Source: Burkholderiales bacterium (GTDB taxonomy: Bacteria > Pseudomonadota > Gammaproteobacteria > Burkholderiales > Ga0077523). Taken from it: DNA of 64,000 nt. The notes below the pieces were generated by a model. It searched no databases, was not told where the DNA came from, and saw nothing but the letters and a program-made list of their open reading frames with translations. The stretch spans positions 1-64,000 of the forward strand of contig JALHMS010000010.1 in NCBI GenBank assembly GCA_022843925.1. The letters are read 5' to 3'. Position numbers and translations under genes: made by a program. Below are positions 37,044-46,721 of the stretch, piece after piece (position 1 is the first letter of the stretch; each line of letters starts with the position of its first letter).

Positions 37044-37781
37044 ATGAGCCGCTTCAACGACGCCGACGATCCCCGCCGCCGACTCCTCATCCAGGCGCTC
37101 GCCGCCGGGGCATTCGGCGGCGGATGGGCCACCGAAGCCCTCGCGGACATCTTCGGGACGCCCCCCTCGAAGCTGCCTCCGGGGCAGTCCATCTACCGGC
37201 TCTCCGGCACGGTGACGGTGAACGACAAGCCCGCGACGATGAAGACGCAGATCGGCCCGAGCGACACGATCGTGACCGGGAAGGGCAGCGAGATCGTGTT
37301 CGTGTCGGGTGTGAACTCCTACATCGTGCGCGACAGCAGCCGCCTGCAGCTGCAGGGGCGGCAGGACGGCGGTTCCGTCATCACCAGCGCGCTGCGTCTG
37401 CTGACGGGTCGACTTCTCGCCGTGATGGGCAAGGCGCCCAATGGCCTGCGCATCGAATCGACCACGGCCACCATCGGGATCCGCGGCACCGGGGTGTACA
37501 TGGAAGCCGACCCCGAGGAGACCTACTTCTGCACCTGCTACGGCGTCGCCGACATCGCCTCAGCGAAGGACCCCTCCAGCAAGGACACCGTCGTGGCCAC
37601 GCATCACGACAAGCCGCTGTACATCCTTGCCGACCCCAAGGCCGCCGGCAACAACATCCGCCGCGCGCCGTTCAAGAACCACACCGATCAGGAACTCATG
37701 CTGATCGAAACCCTGGTCGGCCGCACGCCGCCCTTCGTCTTCCCCGGTCAGGACTACGACGCGCCGCGGCGGGACTACTGA
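37044..37781 (+). CDS. Secreted FecR-domain protein with twin-arginine-like leader
   Basis: The 245-residue protein begins MSRFNDADDPRRRLLIQALAA, an Arg-rich segment before a hydrophobic stretch, resembling a Tat or Sec leader. The mature part is a FecR-type domain (about 45-170): a glycine-rich beta fold with ITSALRLLTGRLLAVMG and TATIGIRGTG, the signature of FecR proteins. A Cys pair (FCTCYG) sits near residue 155-160. FecR-domain proteins without a sensor-kinase or sigma factor beside them usually have unknown roles in the envelope. The neighbours are ppc and a type II secretion cluster; no TonB receptor or sigma factor is adjacent. Confidence 0.78.
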   Translation: MSRFNDADDPRRRLLIQALAAGAFGGGWATEALADIFGTPPSKLPPGQSIYRLSGTVTVNDKPATMKTQIGPSDTIVTGKGSEIVFVSGVNSYIVRDSSRLQLQGRQDGGSVITSALRLLTGRLLAVMGKAPNGLRIESTTATIGIRGTGVYMEADPEETYFCTCYGVADIASAKDPSSKDTVVATHHDKPLYILADPKAAGNNIRRAPFKNHTDQELMLIETLVGRTPPFVFPGQDYDAPRRDY

Positions 37782-37802
37782 GCGGGCACTGCACGCACCC
37801 GC

Positions 37803-39005
37803 CTACCGTACCGACTGATTGATCTCGATGATCGGCAGCAGCACGGCCAGGACGATCGCCAGCACCACCGCCCCCATCAGCAGCACGAGCGCGGGTTCCA
37901 GGAGGCCCGCAGCGGCCGTCGCGCGGCGCTCCACCTCGCGCGCCTGATCGCGGGCCGCGTGGCCCAGCATCCGCGGGAGGTCACCGGTGGCCTCGCCCAC
38001 TTCGATGAGGCGGACGAGGACCGGTGGAAACGCCCGCGTCTGCCCCAGTGCCCGTCCGAGACCCACGCCCTCGCGCACCTGATCGAGCGCACTGCGGACC
38101 GAGGCGCGCAGGATCGTGTTCGAGAGCGTCGCCTCCGCCCCGGCCAGTGCGCGCAGCATCGGCACACCGGCTTCGGCAAGCATCGCCAGGGTCGACGCGA
38201 AGCGCGCGGTGTCGATCCCGCGCAGCAGTCTTCCGAGCACAGGCAGCCGCAGCAGCGCGCCATCCCACGCGGCCCGCGGACCCGACCGCTTCAGAAGCGC
38301 CCGCAGGCCGAACCCGGCGGCGATCAGCATCGCCAGCATCGGCAGGCCCGCGACGCGCAACGCGCCCGACACCGCGAGCAGCGCCCGCGTCGGCCACGGC
38401 AGCACCTGCCGCGTGTGCTCGAACACCTGCACCACCTGCGGCACGACCGAGGTCATGAGGAACAGCACGATCACCACGGCGAGGCCCGTGACGATCGCGG
38501 GATACGTGGCCGCGGCGATCAACCGTCCGCGCAGCGCCTGGCGATCGTCGAGGTACTGCGCCAGCCGCTCCAGCACCTTCCCGAAATCGCCGGCCTCCTC
38601 GCCGGCGGCAACGGTGGCGCAATACACGCGGGGGAAGGCACGCGGATGGCGGGCGAGGGCATCCGCGAGCCGCTCCCCGGCCACGACGTCGGCCCGCACG
38701 GCGCGGAAGAGATCGCGCTGCCGCGGGTCCTCGGTCTGTTCCGCGAGCGTAGCCAGCGCGGCGTCCAGTGGAAGCCCCGCGGTGAGGAGGCTCGCGAGCT
38801 GACGCGTCGCCATGGCCAGCACGGACTCGGCCAGCGCAACGCCGCGCGCATGGGTCGACCGGGTGCCGTCGATCGCCTCGACGTGGATCGCCGCAAGTCC
38901 GCGCGTGCGCAGTTGCGCCCGGACGGCGCGGGCGGTGTCGGCATCGACCACACCCTTCTCGATGCGGCCGGAGTCGTGGGCGGCCTCGTAGCGGAACGTC
39001 GGCAT
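37803..39005 (-). CDS. gspF: Type II secretion inner-membrane platform protein
   Basis: The 400-residue protein has two GspF cytoplasmic domains and three transmembrane helices (for example IVTGLAVVIVLFLMTSVVPQVV and the C-terminal ALVLLMGAVVLAIVLAVLLPI). The conserved VAAGEEAGDFGKVLERLAQYL and LIEVGEATGDLPRML repeats mark the two halves. The start ATG 39005 gives MPTFRYEA. It is the last gene of the gsp run and begins 19 bases after gspE. Confidence 0.95.
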   Translation of the reverse strand: MPTFRYEAAHDSGRIEKGVVDADTARAVRAQLRTRGLAAIHVEAIDGTRSTHARGVALAESVLAMATRQLASLLTAGLPLDAALATLAEQTEDPRQRDLFRAVRADVVAGERLADALARHPRAFPRVYCATVAAGEEAGDFGKVLERLAQYLDDRQALRGRLIAAATYPAIVTGLAVVIVLFLMTSVVPQVVQVFEHTRQVLPWPTRALLAVSGALRVAGLPMLAMLIAAGFGLRALLKRSGPRAAWDGALLRLPVLGRLLRGIDTARFASTLAMLAEAGVPMLRALAGAEATLSNTILRASVRSALDQVREGVGLGRALGQTRAFPPVLVRLIEVGEATGDLPRMLGHAARDQAREVERRATAAAGLLEPALVLLMGAVVLAIVLAVLLPIIEINQSVR

Positions 39006-39024
39006 GGGTGCGGGGACCGGACGG

Positions 39025-40449
39025 TCAGTCCTCGCGGGTGACGCGGGCCAGCTCGGCGGCGGATGTCGCCCCTGCGACGACGAGACGCTCGCCGTCCTCG
39101 CGCAGCGTGCGGAAGCCGCGGGCGATCGCGAGGCCGCGCAGCACGTGCTCGCCCGAAGCCGCGTGGATCGCCTCGCGCAGCGGGTCGTCGACCTCCAGCA
39201 GTTCATAGATGCCGGTCCGGCCGCGATAGCCCGTGTCGCCGCACGCGGCGCAGCCCGCCGGCTGCCATCGCCCATGCGCGTCCTGCCGACGACATTCCGT
39301 GCACAGACAGCGCACGAGACGTTGCGCAAGCACGCCGAGCAGGGAGGACGACAGCAGGAAGGGCTCGATACCCATGTCGATGAGGCGCGTGACGGACGAG
39401 ACGGCATCGTTCGTGTGGAGCGTCGCCAGCACGAGATGCCCCGTGAGCGATGCCTGGACGGCGATCTGCGCGGTCTCCAGATCGCGGATCTCGCCGATCA
39501 TGATGACGTCCGGGTCCTGTCGGAGGATCGCGCGGAGCGCCCGCGCGAAGGTCATGTCGATGCGCGCGTTCACCTGGGTCTGGCCGACGCCGGGCAGGTC
39601 GTACTCGATGGGGTCCTCGACGGTCATCACGTTCGTCGTGGCCGCGTCGAGCTGCGACAGCAGCGCATACAGCGTGGTCGTCTTGCCGCTTCCCGTGGGG
39701 CCGGTCACGAGCACGATGCCGTGGCTCAGCCGCGCGAGCCGCTCCAGCGCGACGCGCGTGTCGGACGCCATGCCGAGCGCTTCGGGCGTGAGACGGCCGT
39801 GCTCCTTGTCGAGCAGCCGCAGCACGACGCGCTCGCCGTGACCCGCAGGCAGCGTCGACACCCGCACGTCGATGGGCCGGCCGCCGAGCCGCAGCATGAT
39901 CCGCCCGTCCTGCGGCAGGCGCTTCTCGGCGATGTCGAGGTCCGCCATGATCTTGATGCGCGAGACGAGCGCGGCGTGCAGGCCGCGGCCGGGATGCACG
40001 ATGTCGCGCAGCGTCCCGTCGACGCGGTAGCGCACGACGGAGTGCGACTCGTAGGGCTCCACGTGGATGTCCGACGCGCCCTCGCGGAGCGCCTGGGACA
40101 GCAGCGCGTTCAGCATGCGGATGACCGGCGCGTCGTCCCGGGCGTCGAGGAGGTCCTCGACTTCGGGAATGTCCTGCATCAGCCGCTGGAGGTCGGTCTC
40201 GCTCTCGACCTCGCCCACCACGGTCGCCGCCTGGTCCGTGCCGTTCAGATACGCGGCCCGGAGCGCGGTCTCGAAGCGTTCCTCCGAGACCAGCACCGGC
40301 TCCACCGCGGATTCCGTGCACCGGCGCACCTCGGCGATCGCGTGCACGGGCGTGCGATCGGTCACCCACAGCGTGACACGACCCGCGTCGCCACCGGCCG
40401 CGAGCACGCGATGCGTACGGGCGAAGCCGAAGGGCAGGCGCGGTGTCAT
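39025..40449 (-). CDS. gspE: Type II secretion ATPase
   Basis: The 474-residue ATPase drives pseudopilus assembly. It has Walker A GPTGSGKT at 250-257, Asp box and Walker-B-type PDVIMIGEIRDLETA, and a tetracysteine zinc motif (CLCTEC ... CAACG) in the C-terminal domain. ATG 40449 overlaps the gspD stop by four bases. The N1 domain is short compared with E. coli GspE. Confidence 0.96.
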   Translation of the reverse strand: MTPRLPFGFARTHRVLAAGGDAGRVTLWVTDRTPVHAIAEVRRCTESAVEPVLVSEERFETALRAAYLNGTDQAATVVGEVESETDLQRLMQDIPEVEDLLDARDDAPVIRMLNALLSQALREGASDIHVEPYESHSVVRYRVDGTLRDIVHPGRGLHAALVSRIKIMADLDIAEKRLPQDGRIMLRLGGRPIDVRVSTLPAGHGERVVLRLLDKEHGRLTPEALGMASDTRVALERLARLSHGIVLVTGPTGSGKTTTLYALLSQLDAATTNVMTVEDPIEYDLPGVGQTQVNARIDMTFARALRAILRQDPDVIMIGEIRDLETAQIAVQASLTGHLVLATLHTNDAVSSVTRLIDMGIEPFLLSSSLLGVLAQRLVRCLCTECRRQDAHGRWQPAGCAACGDTGYRGRTGIYELLEVDDPLREAIHAASGEHVLRGLAIARGFRTLREDGERLVVAGATSAAELARVTRED

Positions 40450-42473
40450 CGCGGCGCTGTCACCGGATTCGGTGCGGCCGGCACGGGCTTCGGATCCAGC
40501 GACGGTTGGAACTCCGGCAGCACCGCCCCTTCCAGGTCCGGCAGGGGGAAGCGCCTCTCGGTGGGCGTCGTCGCCCGCTGCTCCCGCTGCATGTAGTCGT
40601 AGCGGTCGACGGTGAGCACGCGGGTCTGCGCATCGTCGCGGATCACGTGCGGCCGCAGGAACAGCATGAGGTTGGTCTTCTGACGGCGGCGCGAGTCGTA
40701 GCGGAACAGGCTGCCGAGGAACGGGATGTCGCCGAGCCAGGGCACCTTCTGCGCGTTGCTGTCGAGCTGATCCCGCACGAGACCGCCCAGCACGACGATG
40801 TTGCCGTCGTCCACCACGACGTTCGTGTCGAGCGAGCGCTTGTTGGTGATGATCCCCGCCGGCGTGGAGATGTCCTGAACGCTCGACACTTCCTGGTAGA
40901 TGGTGAGCCTGACCGTGCCGCCCTCGCTGATCTGCGGCTTCACCTTGAGCGTGAGACCCACGTCGCGGCGCTCGATGGTCTGGAACGGATTCACCGTCGC
41001 GCCGGCCGAGGCCTGGTTCAGGAACTGGCCGGTGATCAACGGCACGTTCTGGCCGACGACGATCCTGGCCTCCTCGTTGTCGAGGGTGAGGATGTTCGGC
41101 GTCGAGAGGATGTTGCCCTTCACGTTGGTCTCGAGCGCCCGGGCGAGCACCGCCAGGTTCGTGATGGCGCCCAGCCCCGGCACGGTGACCTGCCCGCGCA
41201 CGATGCCGATGTTGAGACCTGGCCCCAGGCTCCCGAGGTTGCGGGCACCGCCCACGATGTTCTGCGTCGCCGTGCCGAAGTTCGTGCCGCCGGCCACGGC
41301 AGTGCCGGCACCGGCAGTGATCCGGTCGAGGCCCCCCAGCCACTGGATCCCGAACTCGGCCGCCTGGTCGCTCGTCACCTCGACGATCAGGCACTCGATG
41401 AACACCTGCGCCCGCCGCACGTCGAGCCGGTCGATCACGCCGCGCAGCGTGCGATAGGCGCTCTCGGAGCCCGTGATGACCAGCGAGTTCGACGCGTTGT
41501 CCGCGACGACCGTGAGCCCCTGCGCCTCTGCCGACGGCGCCCCGGCCGCGCCCGCCGGGCCCATCGCGCGCGCGGCGCCCCCTTCGGTCAGGCGGATGGT
41601 CGACAACGTCTTCGCGAGCACCGCCGCCTCGGCATTGCGCAGCGGCACGACGTACACGCCGCTGCCGCGCGACGACGGCTTGTCGAGCGTCGCGATGATC
41701 GACTTCGCGAGGCGGACCCGCGCGGCCGAACCCGCCTGCACGACGACGCTGTTCGTGAGCGGATCGGCCAGCACGATCACCTTCTGCTGCGGATCGGTGA
41801 CCGCGGTGCCGCCGTCAGTGAACCGACCGACCATCGCTGCGACGTCGGTGGCGATCGCGTGCTCCAGTCTCACGATCTCGACGTTCGGTGCCGGCGGCAC
41901 GTCGAGCGCGGCGATGACCCGCTCGATCCGGCGCAGGTTCTCGGCATAGTCGGTGACGACGATCGCGTTGGTGCCCGGGTACGTGTTCACCGGATTGCCG
42001 GCGGGCACGAGCGGTCGGACCACCGACAGCACGTTGGCGGCGGACTCGAACTGAAGCCGGAATACCTGCGTGAGCAACTGGTCGCCGCGGGCGCCGGCCG
42101 GGACGGTCGTGTTGCCCACCGCGCCGCCCTGGAACTTCGCATCGGCCTCGGGGACGACGCGCCAGACGCCGCCCGTGTCGACGATCGCGAAGCCCTGCAG
42201 GCGCAGCGCTGCGCTGAGGGCCGCGACCGCCTGGTCGTTGGTCATCGGCCGCTCGGACGACAGCGTGAGCGTGCCTTTCACGCGCGGGTCGACCACGAAG
42301 GTGCGCCCCGTGTAGTGACCCACCGCGCGCACCACGGCGTCGAGGTCGGCATTCGTGAAGCGCAGCGTCACCTTCTCCGGCGCCTTCCCGGCCGGATGCG
42401 CCGCCGGCAGTCCCGCCAGGGCCGCACACAAAGCCCAGCGCACGATCCCGCCGCCCCGCCTCTTCGTCACCAC
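40446..42473 (-). CDS. gspD: Type II secretion outer-membrane secretin
   Basis: The 675-residue protein has a signal peptide (about 1-28), N0 to N3 periplasmic domains (VTLRFTNADLDAVVRAVGHYTG and repeated LDVP-AQVFIEC motifs) and the C-terminal secretin domain (VGLTLKVKPQISEGGTVRLTIYQEVS; LGGLVRDQLD). The start is GTG 42473 with GGGAGG 4 bases upstream, inside the gspN 3' end. It forms the outer-membrane pore for folded substrates. Confidence 0.96.
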   Translation of the reverse strand: MVTKRRGGGIVRWALCAALAGLPAAHPAGKAPEKVTLRFTNADLDAVVRAVGHYTGRTFVVDPRVKGTLTLSSERPMTNDQAVAALSAALRLQGFAIVDTGGVWRVVPEADAKFQGGAVGNTTVPAGARGDQLLTQVFRLQFESAANVLSVVRPLVPAGNPVNTYPGTNAIVVTDYAENLRRIERVIAALDVPPAPNVEIVRLEHAIATDVAAMVGRFTDGGTAVTDPQQKVIVLADPLTNSVVVQAGSAARVRLAKSIIATLDKPSSRGSGVYVVPLRNAEAAVLAKTLSTIRLTEGGAARAMGPAGAAGAPSAEAQGLTVVADNASNSLVITGSESAYRTLRGVIDRLDVRRAQVFIECLIVEVTSDQAAEFGIQWLGGLDRITAGAGTAVAGGTNFGTATQNIVGGARNLGSLGPGLNIGIVRGQVTVPGLGAITNLAVLARALETNVKGNILSTPNILTLDNEEARIVVGQNVPLITGQFLNQASAGATVNPFQTIERRDVGLTLKVKPQISEGGTVRLTIYQEVSSVQDISTPAGIITNKRSLDTNVVVDDGNIVVLGGLVRDQLDSNAQKVPWLGDIPFLGSLFRYDSRRRQKTNLMLFLRPHVIRDDAQTRVLTVDRYDYMQREQRATTPTERRFPLPDLEGAVLPEFQPSLDPKPVPAAPNPVTAPR

Positions 42474-43216
42474 GCGACCTCCCAGTCGAGAACCGCCTTG
42501 TCACCGGCGCGGCGACCCAGGACGCTCAGCAGCGCCCCCAGACCCGGCCGGAACTCGGGTGCGGCGTCGGCCGTGCCCGTGAACTTCAGCTTCCGCGCAT
42601 CCATCGCTCCCCGGCCGGTCAACTGCAGCGGACCGCGCAGCGTCGCGACCGACAACTCGGCGCTGCCGCCGTTGCCCTCGAGCGCGAGCCGGAAGCTGCC
42701 GAGCGGCACGACCGGGGACAGTGCGGAGCGCGCGTCGGCCCAGGCCACGTCGACGCGGCCCGCGAGATCCCCGCCGGCGAATCGGAGCGCCGACCAAGAC
42801 ACATCGAGATCCCCGCCGGGACGAACGGTGTTGAACGGAGCCCCGAGCGCCGCAAGCACGGCCGCAGGCAACCGTACCCGGCCCGGCGCCACCGAGAACC
42901 CGGAGCGCGTCCACGCCACCGGCACCGGATTGTCCATGGCCGGATGCTCCAGTGAAAGGGCGATGCGACCCGCGAGCCACTCGTCCGGCATGACCCGCCA
43001 TGCGAGGCGTCCCGGCAGCAGGCGGATGACGCCATGGTCCTCGATGCCCACGGATGCCGAGCCGCGCCAGAACGTCCCCTCCGCGTGGACGAGACGCCAC
43101 GCGCCGTGCCCGGTGATCCATCCGTGCATCCAGCGCGCCGGCGCGGCGACGACGAGCACCGCGAGGACCGTCGCCGCGATGAGGATCGTCACGATTGCCG
43201 GGCGTCCCACGGGCAT
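42467..43216 (-). CDS. gspN: Type II secretion protein N
   Basis: The 249-residue protein has one N-terminal transmembrane segment (about 8-28) and a periplasmic beta-rich region typical of GspN (RLLPGRLAWRVMPDEWLAG; RGAMDARKLKFTGTADA). It is a poorly understood accessory of some type II systems. Its ATG at 43216 overlaps the gspM stop by one base and it overlaps the gspD start by seven. Confidence 0.85.
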   Translation of the reverse strand: MPVGRPAIVTILIAATVLAVLVVAAPARWMHGWITGHGAWRLVHAEGTFWRGSASVGIEDHGVIRLLPGRLAWRVMPDEWLAGRIALSLEHPAMDNPVPVAWTRSGFSVAPGRVRLPAAVLAALGAPFNTVRPGGDLDVSWSALRFAGGDLAGRVDVAWADARSALSPVVPLGSFRLALEGNGGSAELSVATLRGPLQLTGRGAMDARKLKFTGTADAAPEFRPGLGALLSVLGRRAGDKAVLDWEVAW

Positions 43217-43698
43217 CAGCGCGCAGGTGCGGCGAAGCGCACGTCGGCGTCGACGAGGCCGGGCGCGGACGCGCTCGCGATGCGGGCACTGGCGATGCGC
43301 AGGCGGGCATCCCGGGCGAAGGCTTCGAGCCAGGGCAGCCACGCGGCCGCCGGGACCGCGCGCGCGGTCACGACCAGCGCACCCTCCGGGGTGAGGTCGG
43401 CCTCTGCGGTGATCGCGGCCCGGGCGAGGGCGGCCCGCGCGGCTTCACGCATCGCCGCTCCCGATTCGACCCCCTGCCCGCGATTCCGCAGGGCCGTCGC
43501 GGCGTCCCGGAGGCCCTCGACCTTCGCAGCGGCATCGCGCAACGCCGGAAGCTCGGCCGACCAGCGCGCGCGGTCCCGCCACGCCGGTTCGATCGCCACG
43601 ACGAACACCAGCACGGCAATGACGAAGCCACCGCCGACCGCGAGAAAGAGGCGCTCGCGGCGCGCAAGACCGTTCCAGCGGGTGCGCCAGTCGCTCAT
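43216..43698 (-). CDS. gspM: Type II secretion inner-membrane protein M
   Basis: The 160-residue protein has a short cytoplasmic N-terminus, one transmembrane helix (LFLAVGGGFVIAVLVFVVAI) and a small periplasmic domain, matching GspM, the GspL partner. ATG 43698 gives MSDWRTRWNGLARRER. It overlaps gspL by four bases. Confidence 0.88.
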   Translation of the reverse strand: MSDWRTRWNGLARRERLFLAVGGGFVIAVLVFVVAIEPAWRDRARWSAELPALRDAAAKVEGLRDAATALRNRGQGVESGAAMREAARAALARAAITAEADLTPEGALVVTARAVPAAAWLPWLEAFARDARLRIASARIASASAPGLVDADVRFAAPAR

Positions 43699-44840
43699 GG
43701 TTCGGGTCTGCGGCGCAGCTGCACGGCATCCCCACCGGCATCGGCAGCGAATCCGGCCGCGGCGGCGCGGGCGACGAGCGCCGCGCGCTTCGCGTCGCGC
43801 TCCGCCGGCGGCCATCGGAACGTGACGGACAGCGTGCCCTCCCGGTAGTCGATGACTTCGACAGGCTCCCCCGCGGCGATCTGCGCGAGTGCCGCGGCGA
43901 GGTCGACGAACCCGCCGCGATCGGCGCCGGGATCGAGATCCGCCACGAGCCGCTGCATCTGCAGGACCGGATCGAGCACGACGGGCACCTCGGGAAAGGT
44001 GGCGGTCACGACGCCTGCCATCCTCGCACGGAGCGCGTGCGCCTCGCTGCGCAGCCGCCAGGCGTCGAGTTGCAGCCCGCCGACGAAGACGAGTCCGAGC
44101 AGCGCAGAGAGGATCACCGTCGGCCGCCAGGCCGCCGGGTCGGCGATGCCTGCGGCGAACCCGTACTGGAGGAGATCGAGCGCGGCGACCGGTACCCCGT
44201 CGGGCGGCGGCACCGGACGCACCGGCACCGGCAGCGCGAGACTCCAGGCGGACGCATCGCAGGCGCCGCTCGCGTCGATGCCGGCCGGCGGGCCTGCCTG
44301 GGCGAGCAGCAGCGCGAGCTCCCGCGGCGGAGCGTCCGATGCGGGGAAGGCGGCGCCGGCACACGCCCCCGTGCGCACGACGGCCACGTCGTCCTCGACG
44401 TGCAGGCGCCACCGCCCCGGAACATGCGGAAGCGCGAGCGGCGCGGGCGTCGCGGCGACCACGCGAAGGCCCGCGCGCGACAGCAGGGCGAGTGCCCGCG
44501 CGAAGTGCGGCCGGTCCACCACGGCCGCGGTCGCCTCGCCTCCAGCGCCGCGCGGAGTCGCGACGACGTGCGCGTGTTCGGCTTCGCCCGCCAGCCTGTC
44601 CTCGACGAGCCCGGGAAGGGCGGCACCCAGCTTCGCTCCGGCCAGCTTCGGGAGGCGCACGGGCACCAGCAGCACGTCGAACGGATGCAGCACCATTTCG
44701 CAGCGGTCGGCACGCGGAAGCGCTGCCGGCACGGCTTCGCCGCGCTGCGTGACGCGGCGCTGGCCGTCGATCACCTCGAAACGCAGCACGCTGTCGGCGG
44801 CGAACGTCGCAAGACGCGGAAGATGCACGCAAAGCGTCAT
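43695..44840 (-). CDS. gspL: Type II secretion inner-membrane protein L
   Basis: The 381-residue protein has an actin-like cytoplasmic domain (about 1-230), one transmembrane helix (about 240-258, TVILSALLGLVFVGGLQL) and a periplasmic ferredoxin-like domain. It links the GspE ATPase to the membrane platform. ATG 44840 overlaps the gspK stop. Confidence 0.9.
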   Translation of the reverse strand: MTLCVHLPRLATFAADSVLRFEVIDGQRRVTQRGEAVPAALPRADRCEMVLHPFDVLLVPVRLPKLAGAKLGAALPGLVEDRLAGEAEHAHVVATPRGAGGEATAAVVDRPHFARALALLSRAGLRVVAATPAPLALPHVPGRWRLHVEDDVAVVRTGACAGAAFPASDAPPRELALLLAQAGPPAGIDASGACDASAWSLALPVPVRPVPPPDGVPVAALDLLQYGFAAGIADPAAWRPTVILSALLGLVFVGGLQLDAWRLRSEAHALRARMAGVVTATFPEVPVVLDPVLQMQRLVADLDPGADRGGFVDLAAALAQIAAGEPVEVIDYREGTLSVTFRWPPAERDAKRAALVARAAAAGFAADAGGDAVQLRRRPEP

Positions 44841-45769
44841 GTGCGGACCTCGGGAACGATCGCCTCCTCGCGCACCCAGAGGATTTCCACGCGCTCGCCG
44901 TCCCGCCGCAGAAGCGCCTGCCCCGCCACCCGCGCGCGGCCGACCTCCACGGTGCCGCGCAACAGGAAGAAGCGCGAGTTCACGGCGACGCGTCCCGCAT
45001 CCCCGAGAACCCGCAGGCCGGGCCGGCGCCGATGGATCTCCTCGGGGTCGCGGAACCAGCCGCGTTCGCGGTCGGTGACGATCTGCCTGGCATCCGCGAG
45101 GGAAAGATTGGCGAAGCGCGCCGCGATGACCTCGGCCGGGGCGGTGTTGAGGTTGACGGACGTCGCCACCGGAAGCAGCGTGATGAAGGGAGCGAGACGC
45201 TGCAGGGCGATGCGGTCGGCGGGTTCGACGAGCACCAGCCCGTCGATCGTGGCGGGCTGCAACGCGACGCCGCGATGGCGTTCCGCCTGCAGGGCCGCGT
45301 GGAGGCGCAGCGCGAATGCCCCTGCACCGGCGCCATCGAGTCCCACGAGTTCCAGCAGCCGCGCGAGCACCGCGACCTCGGCGGCGACCGGACCCGCGGG
45401 ACCGGCGAGATTGCGGAGGTTGAAGCGCGACTGCGCATCCTCCACGCGCCCCGAAACCCAGGCCTTCCCGCCGCGGACGCCCTCGATGCGCGTGAGTTCG
45501 AGCGGCGCGGCCCAGGGTTCGCCGGCATGGTCGACCATGGTGCCTCGGCCGTCCTCGCGCAGGACGACACGGACCCAGTCGATGGCGCCGGTGAGCAGCC
45601 AGCGCGCCTGGGCGGCGGCCGCATCGTTCCCGACCTGCCTCACCATCACGCTCTGCCGCAGGAACGCACCGCTCACGAGCAGCACGCCGAGGGTCATGAC
45701 GAGGAGCGCGAGGATCACCGCGGCGCCACGCTGACGGTCGCGCGCGCCGCGCTCCGGGCGGCGGCGCAT
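44837..45769 (-). CDS. gspK: Type II secretion minor pseudopilin K
   Basis: The 310-residue protein has a prepilin-like N-terminus with a hydrophobic helix RQRGAAVILALLVMTLGVLL and the large GspK globular domain (VNLNTAPAEVIAARFANLS). It starts at ATG 45769, one base overlapping the gspJ TGA; the TTG at 45772 is not needed. GspK caps the pseudopilus tip with GspI and GspJ. Confidence 0.92.
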   Translation of the reverse strand: MRRRPERGARDRQRGAAVILALLVMTLGVLLVSGAFLRQSVMVRQVGNDAAAAQARWLLTGAIDWVRVVLREDGRGTMVDHAGEPWAAPLELTRIEGVRGGKAWVSGRVEDAQSRFNLRNLAGPAGPVAAEVAVLARLLELVGLDGAGAGAFALRLHAALQAERHRGVALQPATIDGLVLVEPADRIALQRLAPFITLLPVATSVNLNTAPAEVIAARFANLSLADARQIVTDRERGWFRDPEEIHRRRPGLRVLGDAGRVAVNSRFFLLRGTVEVGRARVAGQALLRRDGERVEILWVREEAIVPEVRT

Positions 45770-46353
45770 CAAAGCTCCACCACCTGCACGTACCGTTCGC
45801 CGCCGGATCGCTCGATGCTCATCTCGAGCGCGGCGACACGGCCACCCGCGAGTCCGGCGTCGAGATAGGCGCGCAGGTCGGTCCAGCCGGCAGCGAGCAG
45901 CACGCGCAGACCGAAGACGCGCACGCCGTCGACGAGTACGACCCGGGCGGGCTCGCCGCCGGTCGCGGCCGGTGTGGCGACGCGCGCGAGGACATCGCCG
46001 TCGACCGCGTACGTGACGCGCTCGGCACCCGGCACGTCCGCGCGGGTGCGAAGGACGGCAAGGCCCGGTCGCCCCGATGCATCGATCGCGAGTTCGAGCG
46101 CGATCGGCAGCCGGTCGCCATGCGTCCCGCCACCACCGAAGAGCGCGTCGGGCACCCGTCGATCGAGATCGACGCGCATCTGCGCGAGGGTTCGGACCAC
46201 GCGCTCGGTGTCGCGGGTCTCGGCATCGATGCGGGCACGCGCGTGTACCAGCGCGTCGATCCCGCGCCAGGCGAGCACGCCGAGGATGGCGAGAATCGCG
46301 AGGGCGACGAGCATCTCGACGAGCGTGAAGCCGCGGGCATGCGAACGCTTCAT
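45769..46353 (-). CDS. gspJ: Type II secretion minor pseudopilin J
   Basis: The 194-residue prepilin-like protein has the cleavage and methylation motif RGFTLVEMLVALAILAI. ATG 46353 overlaps the gspI stop by four bases. The globular part (DLDRRVPDALFGG) is typical of the tip complex. Confidence 0.93.
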   Translation of the reverse strand: MKRSHARGFTLVEMLVALAILAILGVLAWRGIDALVHARARIDAETRDTERVVRTLAQMRVDLDRRVPDALFGGGGTHGDRLPIALELAIDASGRPGLAVLRTRADVPGAERVTYAVDGDVLARVATPAATGGEPARVVLVDGVRVFGLRVLLAAGWTDLRAYLDAGLAGGRVAALEMSIERSGGERYVQVVEL

Positions 46354-46721
46354 CGCACCGGCTCCAGGGGCAGCAGGCCCGCGAGTTCGGCCAGGGCGAA
46401 GTCGGGCGCGCCCTCGAGGTGCACGCGCACCTCGACCCGGCGGAAGGCCGCGTTGGGCGTGGTCTTCACTTCCTGGCGACAGACCAGCGCGAGCGCACCC
46501 TGGGGACAGGGTTCGCTCGTGACGCCGGCGGCGGGAAAGCTGCGGGTCGCATGCAGCCACGCAAGACGATTCCGTGCGGAGAGATCCGCGAGGAGGCGTT
46601 GGCGCAATTCGACACCACTGCCCGCCATCACGCCCATGGCGCGGGTCGAGGCCAGCAGCGCGATGGCGACGATCGCAAGCGCCACGAGAACCTCGACGAG
46701 CGTGAAGCCGCGGGCGCTCAT
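46350..46721 (-). CDS. gspI: Type II secretion minor pseudopilin I
   Basis: The 123-residue protein starts MSARGFTLVEVLVALAIVA, a prepilin peptidase site directly at the N-terminus. Length and the ATRSFPAAG / CRQEV region agree with GspI. It shares four bases with gspH and with gspJ. Confidence 0.93.
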   Translation of the reverse strand: MSARGFTLVEVLVALAIVAIALLASTRAMGVMAGSGVELRQRLLADLSARNRLAWLHATRSFPAAGVTSEPCPQGALALVCRQEVKTTPNAAFRRVEVRVHLEGAPDFALAELAGLLPLEPVR

